Shown: one piece after another, positions 7,737-16,576 of the stretch | Layout of the letters: every line of letters starts with the position of its first letter | Position numbering within the stretch: the first letter of the stretch is position 1 | Assembly (NCBI RefSeq): GCF_010120715.1 | Contig: NZ_CP047591.1 | Coordinates: 1,922,001 to 1,986,000, forward strand | Direction of reading: 5' to 3' | Source: Aminipila terrae | GTDB taxonomy: Bacteria; Bacillota; Clostridia; Peptostreptococcales; Anaerovoracaceae | DNA: 64,000 nucleotides | Translations under genes and position numbers: made by a program | The notes under the pieces: generated by a model | Database searches by the model: none | What the model saw: only the letters and a program-made list of their open reading frames with translations | What the model was told of the DNA's origin: nothing

Positions 7737-9815
7737 ATGTTAAATTATGGGATTCGTCGTGTTTTAGAACCAAAATATGTTTTGCCAACGTCAGCATGGA
7801 AGCTGGATAATTCCAGAGAAATCTCTCAGGAAGAAATGAGAATATCTATTAAACGTTTGCATATTGAAACTACAAGCTTTAAACAGATTTGTCTGGAAGC
7901 TAATAACCACGATGAGCAAATAAAAGAAAAGATTATGGATATTGTCCTTAAAAGAGGCAAATTTCATAATCCTGTCACAGATACCGGGGGATTGCTTTAT
8001 GGCATCGTAGATGAAATTGGTGAAGAATATAACAATGAAAAGAACCTTAAGCCCGGGGATGAAATACTTTGTAATACTTCATTGGCAGGTGTTCCCTTGT
8101 ACATTAACCGGATTATAAGCGTTGATAAAGCTTATAAACAGGTAGAGGTAGAGGGATATGCCATTGTATTTGACAAGATTCCTGTAGTCAGAAAGCCGGA
8201 AGGGGTTCCTTTAAACTTACTACTGTTTATCTTTAATGAATCAGGCACTCTGTACAGGGTGAGTAGGGAAATTGAAGGCCGTAAGAGCTTTCTTGTTCTG
8301 GGCAATAATATCATGACCAACTTAATGTTTGGGTATGTCATAAGGAAAAAGGCCGGGCCTGATGCTGAAATTATCTGCCTCTTTGATAAAAAGACAGATC
8401 TTGTAATAGTAGGAAAATCAATTGATAAGCTGCTTTCTGAGGTGTTTGATGAGGTACACTATGTAAATATTTTAAGACCTATGGAATGCCTGGAGAAATT
8501 AAACATAGAATCAAGATTCGATATGACTGTAAATTGTGCAGACATTCCGGGAGCAGAAACAATTAATATTCTTGCCACAAAATCTGGTGGAACCGTTATA
8601 TTTGCAAACTTTATAAATAACTACAACATCGCTTTATATATAACCGAATCCATATCAAAACATCTTGAATTAAAGTGTGCAGACGGGTATCTGGAAAAGT
8701 ATGATGAGTTTGATATTGAGATTGTAAGGGAACTGGCCCCTTATATAAAAGATGCCGTTACCTCTACAGCAGTTTTCGAGGAGGATCTGGCTTACCCGTT
8801 GATAAGAGAAGACAGAGTCTTATCCAGCGAAGGATACAGACACAGCATGGCGGAAAACTTTATCTGTGAAAGTCGTGCAATGGCAGTGGTTTTAGAAGAA
8901 ATTCTAAAGGTTTCAAAGTATGACTGCAATGTGCTTATTACAGGAGAAACTGGTGTAGGTAAAGATAAAATCGCTAATATTATACAAAAAAACAGTGTGA
9001 GAAATATGCAGCCATTTATAAAAATAAACTGTGCTGCCATCGCGCCAAACCTCATGGAATCAGAGTTCTTCGGGTATGAAAAAGGTTCTTTTACAGGAGC
9101 AAATACGTCAGGTAAAAAAGGGTATTTTGAGTCAGCTGATAACGGCATAATTTTCCTTGATGAGGTAGGGGAACTGCCTTTAGATATACAGGCGAAACTA
9201 CTCAGAGTAACTCAGGATGGCGAGTTATACAAGGTCGGAGGGACCACACCAATAAAAACCAATGTAAGAATTATTTCTGCAACCAATCGGAATCTGCTGG
9301 AACAAATAGAAAAGAAACAGTTCAGGCAGGATCTGTATTACAGATTAAATGTGTTCCCAATTAAAATACCGTCTTTAAAGGAACGAAAGGCTGAAATACC
9401 AGCCTTGATAAAGCATTTTGTGAAGACGTATAACAAGAAATATGGTATAAACCGGGGGATTGATGACGAAGCCATTGACTATCTGAAAGAACGTAAATGG
9501 ATTGGAAATATAAGAGAACTGGAAAATTCAGTGCAACGTATCTTAATAAGCGCAAAAGGCGAAAATGTAACGCTGATAGACGTTATTAAATGCCTGAATG
9601 ATACGGCATTTGAACAGCTGGATTACAGCAGTGACGACAATTTCGAAGAGATTATCAGTAAAGATTTCGCTTTGGAACCTCTTGTGGAAAGTTTTGAGAA
9701 AAACCTGCTGAGACATGCCTGTGAGAAATACGGCTCTACAAGAAAAACGGCTCTAGCCATTGGAATAAGCCAGACACAGCTAGTTCGAAAGAAGAAAAAA
9801 TATGGAATACTGTAG
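7737..9815 (+). CDS. sigma-54 activator with a Kdd-like sensor domain
   Basis: A 692-residue enhancer-binding protein, probably the activator of lysine fermentation genes. Residues 1 to about 340 align along their full length with the two Kdd proteins encoded downstream (for example YGIRRVLEPKYVLP against YGTHRVISPKGVLP, HNPVTDTGGLLYGIVDEIG against KNPVTGSGGMLIGTVKEIG). The glycine-rich nucleotide loop GGGGKSG of Kdd is replaced by GNNIMTN, so dinucleotide binding and catalysis are probably lost. The AAA+ domain follows: Walker A GETGVGKD (about 402), sigma-54 loop GSFTGA (about 450), Walker B IIFLDE (about 471), then RQDLYYRLNVFPI. A Fis-type helix-turn-helix ends the protein (about 658-691). 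I infer that it senses a diaminohexanoate-like ligand. Confidence 0.93.
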   Translation: MLNYGIRRVLEPKYVLPTSAWKLDNSREISQEEMRISIKRLHIETTSFKQICLEANNHDEQIKEKIMDIVLKRGKFHNPVTDTGGLLYGIVDEIGEEYNNEKNLKPGDEILCNTSLAGVPLYINRIISVDKAYKQVEVEGYAIVFDKIPVVRKPEGVPLNLLLFIFNESGTLYRVSREIEGRKSFLVLGNNIMTNLMFGYVIRKKAGPDAEIICLFDKKTDLVIVGKSIDKLLSEVFDEVHYVNILRPMECLEKLNIESRFDMTVNCADIPGAETINILATKSGGTVIFANFINNYNIALYITESISKHLELKCADGYLEKYDEFDIEIVRELAPYIKDAVTSTAVFEEDLAYPLIREDRVLSSEGYRHSMAENFICESRAMAVVLEEILKVSKYDCNVLITGETGVGKDKIANIIQKNSVRNMQPFIKINCAAIAPNLMESEFFGYEKGSFTGANTSGKKGYFESADNGIIFLDEVGELPLDIQAKLLRVTQDGELYKVGGTTPIKTNVRIISATNRNLLEQIEKKQFRQDLYYRLNVFPIKIPSLKERKAEIPALIKHFVKTYNKKYGINRGIDDEAIDYLKERKWIGNIRELENSVQRILISAKGENVTLIDVIKCLNDTAFEQLDYSSDDNFEEIISKDFALEPLVESFEKNLLRHACEKYGSTRKTALAIGISQTQLVRKKKKYGIL

Positions 9816-9832
9816 CTGAGAATGCACTCTGA

Positions 9833-9868
9833 AATAACGCGAACCAAATTCGGTTCGCGTTATTTTGT
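9833..9868 (+). terminator. terminator of the regulator gene, overlapping a palindromic site
   Basis: A perfect 13-bp stem AATAACGCGAACC / GGTTCGCGTTATT with loop AAATTC is followed by TTGTATTT. It can end the regulator transcript. Its core (9840-9857) is also the perfect palindrome CGAACC-N6-GGTTCG, so the same DNA may serve as an activator site for the kdd promoter. Confidence 0.7.
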
Positions 9869-9889
9869 ATTTGAACATAAAACGGTTCG
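9840..9889. promoter_or_regulatory. tandem candidate upstream activator sites for kdd
   Basis: Two palindromes lie in phase: CGAACC-AAATTC-GGTTCG (9840-9857) and TGAACA-TAAAAC-GGTTCG (9872-9889). Their centres are 32 bp apart, about three helical turns, and about 150-190 bp upstream of the sigma-54 promoter at 10026. This is the usual arrangement for enhancer-binding proteins. The third copy is at 7693. Confidence 0.65.
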
Positions 9890-10025
9890 CATAGAAAGGG
9901 ACAATGACAAGATAGTTATTGCTGATAGAAACAAAATTGTATATAAAAGCAAAATTGTGATTAAAATATATGAGTATATATATATATATGTAGAAACTGG
10001 TTTATTTTTTAAATTTCCAACATAA

Positions 10026-10040
10026 TGGCATGGTTATTGC
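10026..10040 (+). promoter_or_regulatory. sigma-54 promoter of the kdd-kam unit
   Basis: TGGCAT-GGTTA-TTGC matches the -24/-12 consensus with the invariant GG and GC ten bases apart. It lies about 104 bases before the first kdd start codon. The rest of 9816-10143 holds the activator sites and a TA-rich stretch near 9970, but no gene. Confidence 0.82.
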
Positions 10041-10143
10041 TTAATATATTTGCGCAAGAATACTTTTAGCCAGAAAAAATATTAAGGTCCATAAAAATTA
10101 TTTTTAATTTTTTATGATAAATTTTTTTTAGGAGGTATTCAAT

Positions 10144-11175
10144 ATGAAAAAAGGATGTCCGTACGGAACACACAGAGTGATTTCCCCAAAGGGAGTATTA
10201 CCACAACCCGCAGATGTTATTGATAACACAATGGAAATCTATGACAATGAAGTACTAATCGACGTAAAGACTTTAAACATTGACTCAGCATCGTTCACTG
10301 AAATTGAGAAAAGAGCTGGGGGAGATATTGAAGAGATTAAAAAGATTATGCTCGGTATTGTTGAGAAAGCTGGTAAACACAAGAACCCATGGACTGGTTC
10401 TGGCGGCATGCTTATTGGTACCGTAAAAGAAATTGGGCCTGCGTATGTAGGAGATTTAAAAGTAGGAGACAAGATTGCAACTCTTGTTTCGTTGTCACTT
10501 ACTCCGCTTAGGATAGATGAAATCCTTGAGATCAGACCTGCTATTGATCAGGTAGATATCAAGGGACAGGCAATCCTATTCCAGAGCGGTATTTATGCAA
10601 AACTTCCACAGGATATGCCTGAGGGACTTGCACTGTCAGCTTTAGATGTGGCTGGTGCACCTGCGCAAACTGCAAAGTTAGTTAAGTCAGGGCATACAGT
10701 AGTAGTAATTGGCGGCGGCGGTAAGTCCGGTCTTCTGTGCTTATATGAAGCAAAGAAGAGAGCCGGTGTAACTGGAAAGGTCATTTGTATAGGCGGCTCG
10801 GATAAGTCAACGACAAGAGCCAGAAATCTTAATCTGGCAGACGAATATGTAACTGCAGATGCAACAGACGCTGTTGGTGTTTATAACAAAGTTATGGAAT
10901 TAACCAAGGGTAAGCTTGCAGATGTGGTTATAAACTGCGTAAATATTGAAAACACAGAGATGGCTTCAATTCTTTCTTGCAAAGAACATGGAACTGTATA
11001 TTTCTTTTCCATGGCAACAAGTTTTACAAAAGCAGCATTAGGAGCAGAAGGTGTAGGAAAGGATATCGAAATGATCGTAGGCAATGGATATTGCAACGGT
11101 CATGCTGAAATAACACTTCAGGAACTTAGAGAATGCGAACCTCTTAGAAAACTGTTCCAACAAATGTATGCTTAA
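10144..11175 (+). CDS. kdd: L-erythro-3,5-diaminohexanoate dehydrogenase, copy 1
   Basis: NAD-dependent oxidative deamination of 3,5-diaminohexanoate to 5-amino-3-oxohexanoate. The 343-residue protein has the family start MKKGCPYGTHRV and the nucleotide loop VVVIGGGGKSGLL (about residues 190-202). By eye it differs from copy 2 at 47 of 343 positions (about 86% identity), mostly in residues 215-240 and at the C-terminus. AGGAGG precedes the ATG. It is the first gene after the sigma-54 promoter. Codons are less biased than in copy 2, and some differences fall in conserved blocks (NPWTG versus NPVTG), so it may be the less used or a specialised copy. Confidence 0.93.
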   Translation: MKKGCPYGTHRVISPKGVLPQPADVIDNTMEIYDNEVLIDVKTLNIDSASFTEIEKRAGGDIEEIKKIMLGIVEKAGKHKNPWTGSGGMLIGTVKEIGPAYVGDLKVGDKIATLVSLSLTPLRIDEILEIRPAIDQVDIKGQAILFQSGIYAKLPQDMPEGLALSALDVAGAPAQTAKLVKSGHTVVVIGGGGKSGLLCLYEAKKRAGVTGKVICIGGSDKSTTRARNLNLADEYVTADATDAVGVYNKVMELTKGKLADVVINCVNIENTEMASILSCKEHGTVYFFSMATSFTKAALGAEGVGKDIEMIVGNGYCNGHAEITLQELRECEPLRKLFQQMYA

Positions 11176-11248
11176 ATTTAAATTGAAATAGAATAGCTGA
11201 TTTCGCTGATTTTATTTCGTGCTAAAATTTAGGAGGAACAAGAATACT

Positions 11249-12280
11249 ATGAAAAAAGGATGCCCATACGGAACACACAGAGTTATTTCACCAAAGGGAG
11301 TATTACCACAGCCAGCAGACGTTATCGATAATACAATGGAAATCTATGATAACGAAGTACTTATCGATGTACAGACTTTAAACATTGACTCCGCTAGTTT
11401 TACTCAGATCGAAGAACAGGCAAACCATGATGTTGAAGAAATTAAGAAGATCATGCTTGGCATCGTAGAAAAAGCTGGTAAGCACAAGAACCCGGTTACT
11501 GGTTCAGGCGGTATGCTAATTGGTACTGTAAAGGAAATCGGACCTGCTTACGAAGGCGATTTAAAAGTAGGAGACAAGATTGCAACTCTTGTTTCTCTTT
11601 CACTAACTCCACTTAAAATTGATGAAATCATCGAAATCAGACCTGATATTGACCAGGTTGACATCAAAGGACAGGCTATATTATTCCAGAGCGGTTTATA
11701 TGCAAAGCTTCCTACTGATATTCCAGAAGGACTTGCACTATCAGCTTTAGACGTTGCTGGAGCTCCTGCTCAGACAGCTAAGTTTGTTAAGCCTGGAGAT
11801 ACAGTAGTAGTTATTGGTGGCGGCGGAAAGTCCGGTCTTCTTGTTGGCTATGAAGCAAAGAAGAGAGCTGGCGTAACTGGTAACGTAATCGTTATCGATG
11901 GATTCGATAAGTCTTTAGACAGAGCTAAGAAATTAGGTTATGCTGACCACTATGTTCTTGCTGATGCTACAGATGCTGTTGGCATTTACAACAAGGTTAT
12001 GGAATTAACTGATGGAAAGCTTGCAGACTTAGTTATCAACTGCGTAAACATCGAAAATACAGAAATGTCTTGTATCCTTGCTTGTAAGGAACACGGTCTG
12101 GTATACTTCTTCTCAATGGCTACAAGCTTCACTAAGGCTGCTCTTGGCGCTGAAGGTGTTGGTAAAGACATTGACATGATTGTAGGTAACGGATACTGCA
12201 ACGGACATGCTGAAATCACACTTCAGATTTTAAGAGAAAGTGAATCAATCAGAAAGATGTTCCAGGAACTATACGCATAA
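11249..12280 (+). CDS. kdd: L-erythro-3,5-diaminohexanoate dehydrogenase, copy 2
   Basis: Second, 343-residue Kdd with the same fold and the GGGGKSG nucleotide loop. The start is ATG 11249, 13 bases after AGGAGG, rather than an upstream in-frame codon, because it begins with the same MKKGCPYGTH as copy 1. Strongly biased codon use suggests high expression. The tandem copies are 73 bases apart with no terminator between them, so they are probably co-transcribed. Copy 2 is likely the main catalyst; whether copy 1 differs in cofactor or substrate is unknown. Confidence 0.93.
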   Translation: MKKGCPYGTHRVISPKGVLPQPADVIDNTMEIYDNEVLIDVQTLNIDSASFTQIEEQANHDVEEIKKIMLGIVEKAGKHKNPVTGSGGMLIGTVKEIGPAYEGDLKVGDKIATLVSLSLTPLKIDEIIEIRPDIDQVDIKGQAILFQSGLYAKLPTDIPEGLALSALDVAGAPAQTAKFVKPGDTVVVIGGGGKSGLLVGYEAKKRAGVTGNVIVIDGFDKSLDRAKKLGYADHYVLADATDAVGIYNKVMELTDGKLADLVINCVNIENTEMSCILACKEHGLVYFFSMATSFTKAALGAEGVGKDIDMIVGNGYCNGHAEITLQILRESESIRKMFQELYA

Positions 12281-12304
12281 TATTTAAAAAACCACTAGAA
12301 AAAA

Positions 12305-12340
12305 AGCGTGTTACACAACGAAAAAGGTGTGTAACACGCT
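12305..12340. other. 13-bp stem-loop between kdd and kamA
   Basis: Perfect stem AGCGTGTTACACA / TGTGTAACACGCT. There is no T-run on the plus strand (GTGAACA follows), but an A-run precedes it, so as a terminator it would only work for minus-strand transcription. On the plus strand it is more likely a processing or stabilising hairpin inside one long transcript. Confidence 0.55.
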
Positions 12341-12451
12341 GTGAACATAGACTAGAAAACAAAAGGCCTTGGGGAAGGTCAAAATTTGCTGATTTTATAT
12401 AAATAGAGTTCGATAATAGTTTAAGTTTTACAATGAAAAGGAGAGAGTCAA

Positions 12452-13717
12452 ATGGCTGATAGAAGAAATTGGAAAGACATTCCTCTATGGAAAGATGTTA
12501 CTGATGAACAGTGGAATGACTGGCACTGGCAGGTTGCAAACAGATTAGGTACTGTTGAACAAATTAAGCAGGTAGTAAAATTAACTGCTAAAGAAGAAGA
12601 AGACATCACAAAGGTAATGGCTGGATTCAGAGTAGGTATTACACCTTACTATGCTTCTTTAATGGATGCTGAAAATGAAAGCTGCCCAATCAGATTGCAG
12701 GCTGTTCCTACACTGGTAGAAACTCACAGAAGTGATGCAGACATGCTTGACCCACTACATGAGGATGAAGATTCTCCAGCTCCAGGATTAACTCATAGAT
12801 ATCCAGACAGAGTTCTGTTCTTAATAACTGACCAATGTTCAATGTACTGCAGACACTGCACAAGAAGAAGACTTGCTGGTGAAACTGATGGTGCAAGATC
12901 AAGAGAAGACATCGATGCATGTATCGCATACATTAAGAGAACACCAGTTGTAAGAGACGTACTTCTTTCAGGTGGAGACTGCTTATGCGTTGAAGATGAT
13001 ACTCTTGAATACATCATCAGCGAATTAAGAAAGATTCCGCATGTTGAAATCGTAAGATTAGGATCAAGAACACCAGTAGTTATGCCTCAGAGAATTACTG
13101 ACAACTTAGTAAATATGTTAAAGAAGTATCACCCAATCTGGCTGAACACTCACTTTAACCATCCAAAAGAAATGACACCTGAAGCAATGGAAGCTTTAAG
13201 AAAGCTTGCTGATGCAGGTATCCCACTAGGTAACCAGTCCGTTCTGCTTAGAGGTGTAAATGATGATGTACATGTAATGAGAAATCTTATGCATCATTTA
13301 GTAAAGAACAGAGTAAGACCTTACTATATCTATCAGTGTGACCTTTCATTAGGTATTGAACACTTCAGAACTCCAGTATCAAAGGGTATTGAAATCATTG
13401 AAGGATTAAGAGGACATACTTCAGGATATGCAGTACCAACATTTGTAGTTGACGCTCCTGGTGGCGGCGGTAAGACTCCAGTAATGCCTCAGTATGTAAT
13501 TTCACAGACTCCTGACAAGGTAATTCTGAGAAACTACGAAGGTGTTATCACAACTTACACAGAACCTGTAGGTTTACCACCACTTAAGTGCAGCTATGAA
13601 AACTGCAAGAATGTTGCAGACTATCACTATGAAGGTGTTGCAGGTCTTGAACAGGGTGAAAGAATGTCCATGGAACCACAGGGACTTCTTCGTCACGAAA
13701 GAAATAAGCATGAATAA
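12452..13717 (+). CDS. kamA: lysine 2,3-aminomutase
   Basis: Radical-SAM, PLP-dependent enzyme that turns L-lysine into L-beta-lysine, the first step of the pathway. The iron-sulfur motif CSMYCRHC puts the three cluster cysteines at C129, C133 and C136. The PLP lysine is in GGGGKTPVMP (K341). Length of 421 residues is normal. GGAGAG precedes the ATG. Codon use is highly biased, as for kamD and kamE, which fits an abundant catabolic enzyme. No convincing promoter was found in 12341-12451. Confidence 0.98.
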   Translation: MADRRNWKDIPLWKDVTDEQWNDWHWQVANRLGTVEQIKQVVKLTAKEEEDITKVMAGFRVGITPYYASLMDAENESCPIRLQAVPTLVETHRSDADMLDPLHEDEDSPAPGLTHRYPDRVLFLITDQCSMYCRHCTRRRLAGETDGARSREDIDACIAYIKRTPVVRDVLLSGGDCLCVEDDTLEYIISELRKIPHVEIVRLGSRTPVVMPQRITDNLVNMLKKYHPIWLNTHFNHPKEMTPEAMEALRKLADAGIPLGNQSVLLRGVNDDVHVMRNLMHHLVKNRVRPYYIYQCDLSLGIEHFRTPVSKGIEIIEGLRGHTSGYAVPTFVVDAPGGGGKTPVMPQYVISQTPDKVILRNYEGVITTYTEPVGLPPLKCSYENCKNVADYHYEGVAGLEQGERMSMEPQGLLRHERNKHE

Positions 13718-13753
13718 GTATAACGTTTAAAGACGCTATACAATAAAAAATGA

Positions 13754-13809
13754 CATGAATATATGCACCGAGCCGCTTGCCTAAGCAGCAAGGTGCATGT
13801 GTTTTCATG
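13754..13809 (+). other. long intergenic hairpin between kamA and kamB
   Basis: Nested inverted repeat: CATGAA / TTCATG outside, ATGCACC / GGTGCAT next, and GCTT / AAGC at the tip. It sits between the highly expressed kamA and the poorly translated kamB (weak ribosome site) and may set their relative levels. Confidence 0.5.
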
Positions 13810-13835
13810 TTATATAAATTAGAAACGAGAAAATT

Positions 13836-14852
13836 ATGGGCTTACTAGATAAATTACAAGATAAATATAAAACGCTTTCTATTGTAGGAATGGCTAAAAA
13901 TGCCGGTAAGACCACTGCTCTTAATTACATAATTGAAGAAGCTATGGACGAAGGGGTAATTTTAGGCATTACATCTACAGGAAGAGACGGCGAGACTGTG
14001 GATTTGGTAACGGGAACAGAGAAGCCAAGAGTGTTTTTGGACACGGGAACTATTGTTTCTATTCCGAAGCAGCTATATGATCTTGCAGAAGCAGGTCTTG
14101 AAATATTGAAGATGAGCAAATATTCTACAGCTCTGGGGCAATTGCTTTTATGCAGAGTTGTTGAAAGCGGATATGTTCAGATTGCAGGACCAGTCAGCAC
14201 TGTAGAACATAGAGAGATGTGTAAAGAAATGCTTTCCTTAGGAGCTGAAATTATCCTTATTGACGGGGCTATAGACAGAAAGTCCATAGCTGCGCCGGAA
14301 ACTTCAGATGCAATCATTCTTTCCACTGGTGCAGTACTTTCAAGAAGCATGAACAGAGTAGTTGATGAAACTGCTCATACTCTTGAATTATACAGCTTGC
14401 CTATAATCGAAAATCGATTTATCAGAGAGACTATTGAAGATAAAAATGAAAATGTTATTATTTTCTCTGGGGACAAAATGAAAAAACTTGACTTAAAAAC
14501 TGGTTTGGGTGCCAGCAGGTTTATTGACAACGCCATTGATGAAAAGACCGAATATATTTATATTCCGGGGGCGTTAACAAACAGCGTTATTGCAGATATT
14601 CATCCAAAAAAGTTTAAGAAGATTAAGTTTGTGTTGAAGGACCCAACTAAAATCTTTATTGATTCTATCAGATGGGGTCAATTAAAGAAACAGGGCTTTT
14701 GTGTGGAAGTTCTTAAGAACATAAAGGTTGCGGCCATTACCGTGAACCCTTATGCTCCGTTAGGATATTCATTTGAGCATAAAGCATTGATAGATGCTAT
14801 GAAAGCTGCTGTAGGAGATATTCCAGTAGTTGATGTAAAATATACGGAATAA
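13836..14852 (+). CDS. kamB: KamB, P-loop protein of the lysine aminomutase cluster
   Basis: A 338-residue protein of the type always found with KamC beside lysine 5,6-aminomutase genes. A P-loop is visible at the N-terminus (SIVGMAKNAGKTT, about residues 17-29); no other catalytic motif is recognised. The pair KamB-KamC has been proposed, as far as I recall, to act as a reactivase that swaps damaged adenosylcobalamin on KamDE. The ribosome site is weak (ACGAG), so it may be made at lower level than the enzymes. It is 32 bases from kamC. Confidence 0.88.
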   Translation: MGLLDKLQDKYKTLSIVGMAKNAGKTTALNYIIEEAMDEGVILGITSTGRDGETVDLVTGTEKPRVFLDTGTIVSIPKQLYDLAEAGLEILKMSKYSTALGQLLLCRVVESGYVQIAGPVSTVEHREMCKEMLSLGAEIILIDGAIDRKSIAAPETSDAIILSTGAVLSRSMNRVVDETAHTLELYSLPIIENRFIRETIEDKNENVIIFSGDKMKKLDLKTGLGASRFIDNAIDEKTEYIYIPGALTNSVIADIHPKKFKKIKFVLKDPTKIFIDSIRWGQLKKQGFCVEVLKNIKVAAITVNPYAPLGYSFEHKALIDAMKAAVGDIPVVDVKYTE

Positions 14853-14884
14853 ATAATCAATGAGTTTAAGGAGGTAATGGACAG

Positions 14885-16513
14885 ATGAGACTGGCAAACG
14901 TTAAGACAAGAAAGGAAACTGGACTTAGTTATGTTATGCAGAGTATCTACACTGCAACTCCTTTTGGCACAAAGATTATGAAAGAGCTGGAACCATATAT
15001 GCCGGGACAGGAGGAAGCGCTTGAACGGGAATTTTCCAAAATGGAACAAATCTCCAGGATGCTTAACCAGAAGCCGAAATTAGGTGACATTTTATCTGAA
15101 TGCTTTATGGAAACTAAGGATTGTACCTACACGTTAGAAAGATCCGCAAATAGCACATTATCCGTTGTAGAACTTTTTGAATTAAAAAGTTTGCTGCTAA
15201 TAATGGAAAAGATAAGAAAGCTTTTACTTGACAATCAGGAATTTGTTTTGAAAGAATTCATGCTGAATGATATTGAAGAAATTCTTAATACCCTGGATCC
15301 TGGTAAGGAAAGGATAAATACCTTTTACATATACGACCAGTTTTCTGAAAATTTAGGGCCTTTAAGAAAACAGAAACATGAACTTGAAATTGCTGTCCGC
15401 AAGGCACAGAAGAAAACAAAATTGTATCTGGAAGAAAAATATAATCTGAATATATCACCTAAATTTGAATGCATTATTTCAAAAACAAAAACTGAACAGG
15501 TTGAAAAGTTAAAAGCTGTTCCTGAATTACTTATAAAAGATCAGGATTATGTGAATATTACTTTTGGGATCAAACCCTCTGAGGAAGCCGATGAACTGAT
15601 TACTAAAATGAATCAGCTTACGGAACAAATCGAAGAGGAAGAGCTGAGAGTACGCGAACAACTGTCTAAGGAAATCTATAAGAATAAAAACTTAATTTTA
15701 GGAAATTGTAGTAAGATGGGCCAGCTTGATTTTACAATGGGTAAGACTGTATATGCAAAAGAGCATGGATGTATAAGACCTGAAATTGTTAGAGAGCACA
15801 TATTAGAGTTTAAAGAAGGCAGACATCTGGAGGTTGAGGACATCTTAACGTCCAAAGGTAAAAAATATTGCCCTGTAAGCATGACGCTTGCAGACGGAGT
15901 TTCCTGTATAACGGGAGCTAATATGGGCGGTAAAACTGTCAGTCTTAAACTGGCAGGGATGATACAGTTACTGACTCAGTATGGCTTCTTTGTCCCTTGT
16001 GATTACGCCAGGGTCGGGTTATGCAACTTTATTCAGATTCTGATTGGTGACAGTCAGAGCCTGGAAAGAGGCCTGTCGAGCTTTGGAAGTGAAATGGAAG
16101 AACTGAAAGAGATATTGGATAACAGCAAATCCCAGTCGTTGATTCTTATCGATGAAATTGCCAGTGGAACAAATCCTGTTGAAGGTTTGGCACTGACAAG
16201 AAGTTTAATCGAGTATCTGCAGGAAAAACCATATATAACTTTAATTACAACCCATTTTGATAATCTTACACAGAGAAGTATGGTTAAAACCATGCAGGTT
16301 GTGGGTCTTGAAAATGCTGACTTTAATAAGTTGGATAAGGAAATTAAATATGCGAACCGAAAAGAGCGCATAAATATCATTTCCAAATACATGGATTATA
16401 GACTAAAGACTGTTGAGCGTGAGGAAGAGATTCCGAAAGATGCTCTGAACATTGCAAAAATATTAGGGCTTAACGATGAAATCATCGAAAAAGCCAAAAC
16501 ATTTATTAAATAA
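14885..16513 (+). CDS. kamC: KamC, MutS-like ATPase
   Basis: A 542-residue MutS-family ATPase lacking the mismatch-reading N-terminal domain. The Walker A segment TGANMGGKTVSLK (about residues 345-357) and Walker B LILIDEIASGTNP (about 420) are the MutS signatures. Preceded by AGGAGG. Position inside the kam operon and pairing with KamB argue for a role with the aminomutase, not DNA repair. A reactivating role is inference from the family and context. Confidence 0.88.
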   Translation: MRLANVKTRKETGLSYVMQSIYTATPFGTKIMKELEPYMPGQEEALEREFSKMEQISRMLNQKPKLGDILSECFMETKDCTYTLERSANSTLSVVELFELKSLLLIMEKIRKLLLDNQEFVLKEFMLNDIEEILNTLDPGKERINTFYIYDQFSENLGPLRKQKHELEIAVRKAQKKTKLYLEEKYNLNISPKFECIISKTKTEQVEKLKAVPELLIKDQDYVNITFGIKPSEEADELITKMNQLTEQIEEEELRVREQLSKEIYKNKNLILGNCSKMGQLDFTMGKTVYAKEHGCIRPEIVREHILEFKEGRHLEVEDILTSKGKKYCPVSMTLADGVSCITGANMGGKTVSLKLAGMIQLLTQYGFFVPCDYARVGLCNFIQILIGDSQSLERGLSSFGSEMEELKEILDNSKSQSLILIDEIASGTNPVEGLALTRSLIEYLQEKPYITLITTHFDNLTQRSMVKTMQVVGLENADFNKLDKEIKYANRKERINIISKYMDYRLKTVEREEEIPKDALNIAKILGLNDEIIEKAKTFIK

Positions 16514-16576
16514 GTTATTTTATTGCATATGTTTTCCCTATATGGAAGATAAAAGCAAAGAGGAGGAATGAAAAGG

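Noticed and set aside
12305..12340. Hairpin as a plus-strand terminator between kdd and kamA
   Set aside because: No T-run follows on the plus strand; kept only as a stem-loop.
12366..12400. Possible sigma-54 promoter before kamA (GG...TTTGCT near 12375-12395)
   Set aside because: GG and GC are nine bases apart instead of ten and the -24 box is poor.
12518..12540. TGGCAC followed by TTGC in the start of kamA
   Set aside because: Spacing is seven bases, and the match is coding sequence.
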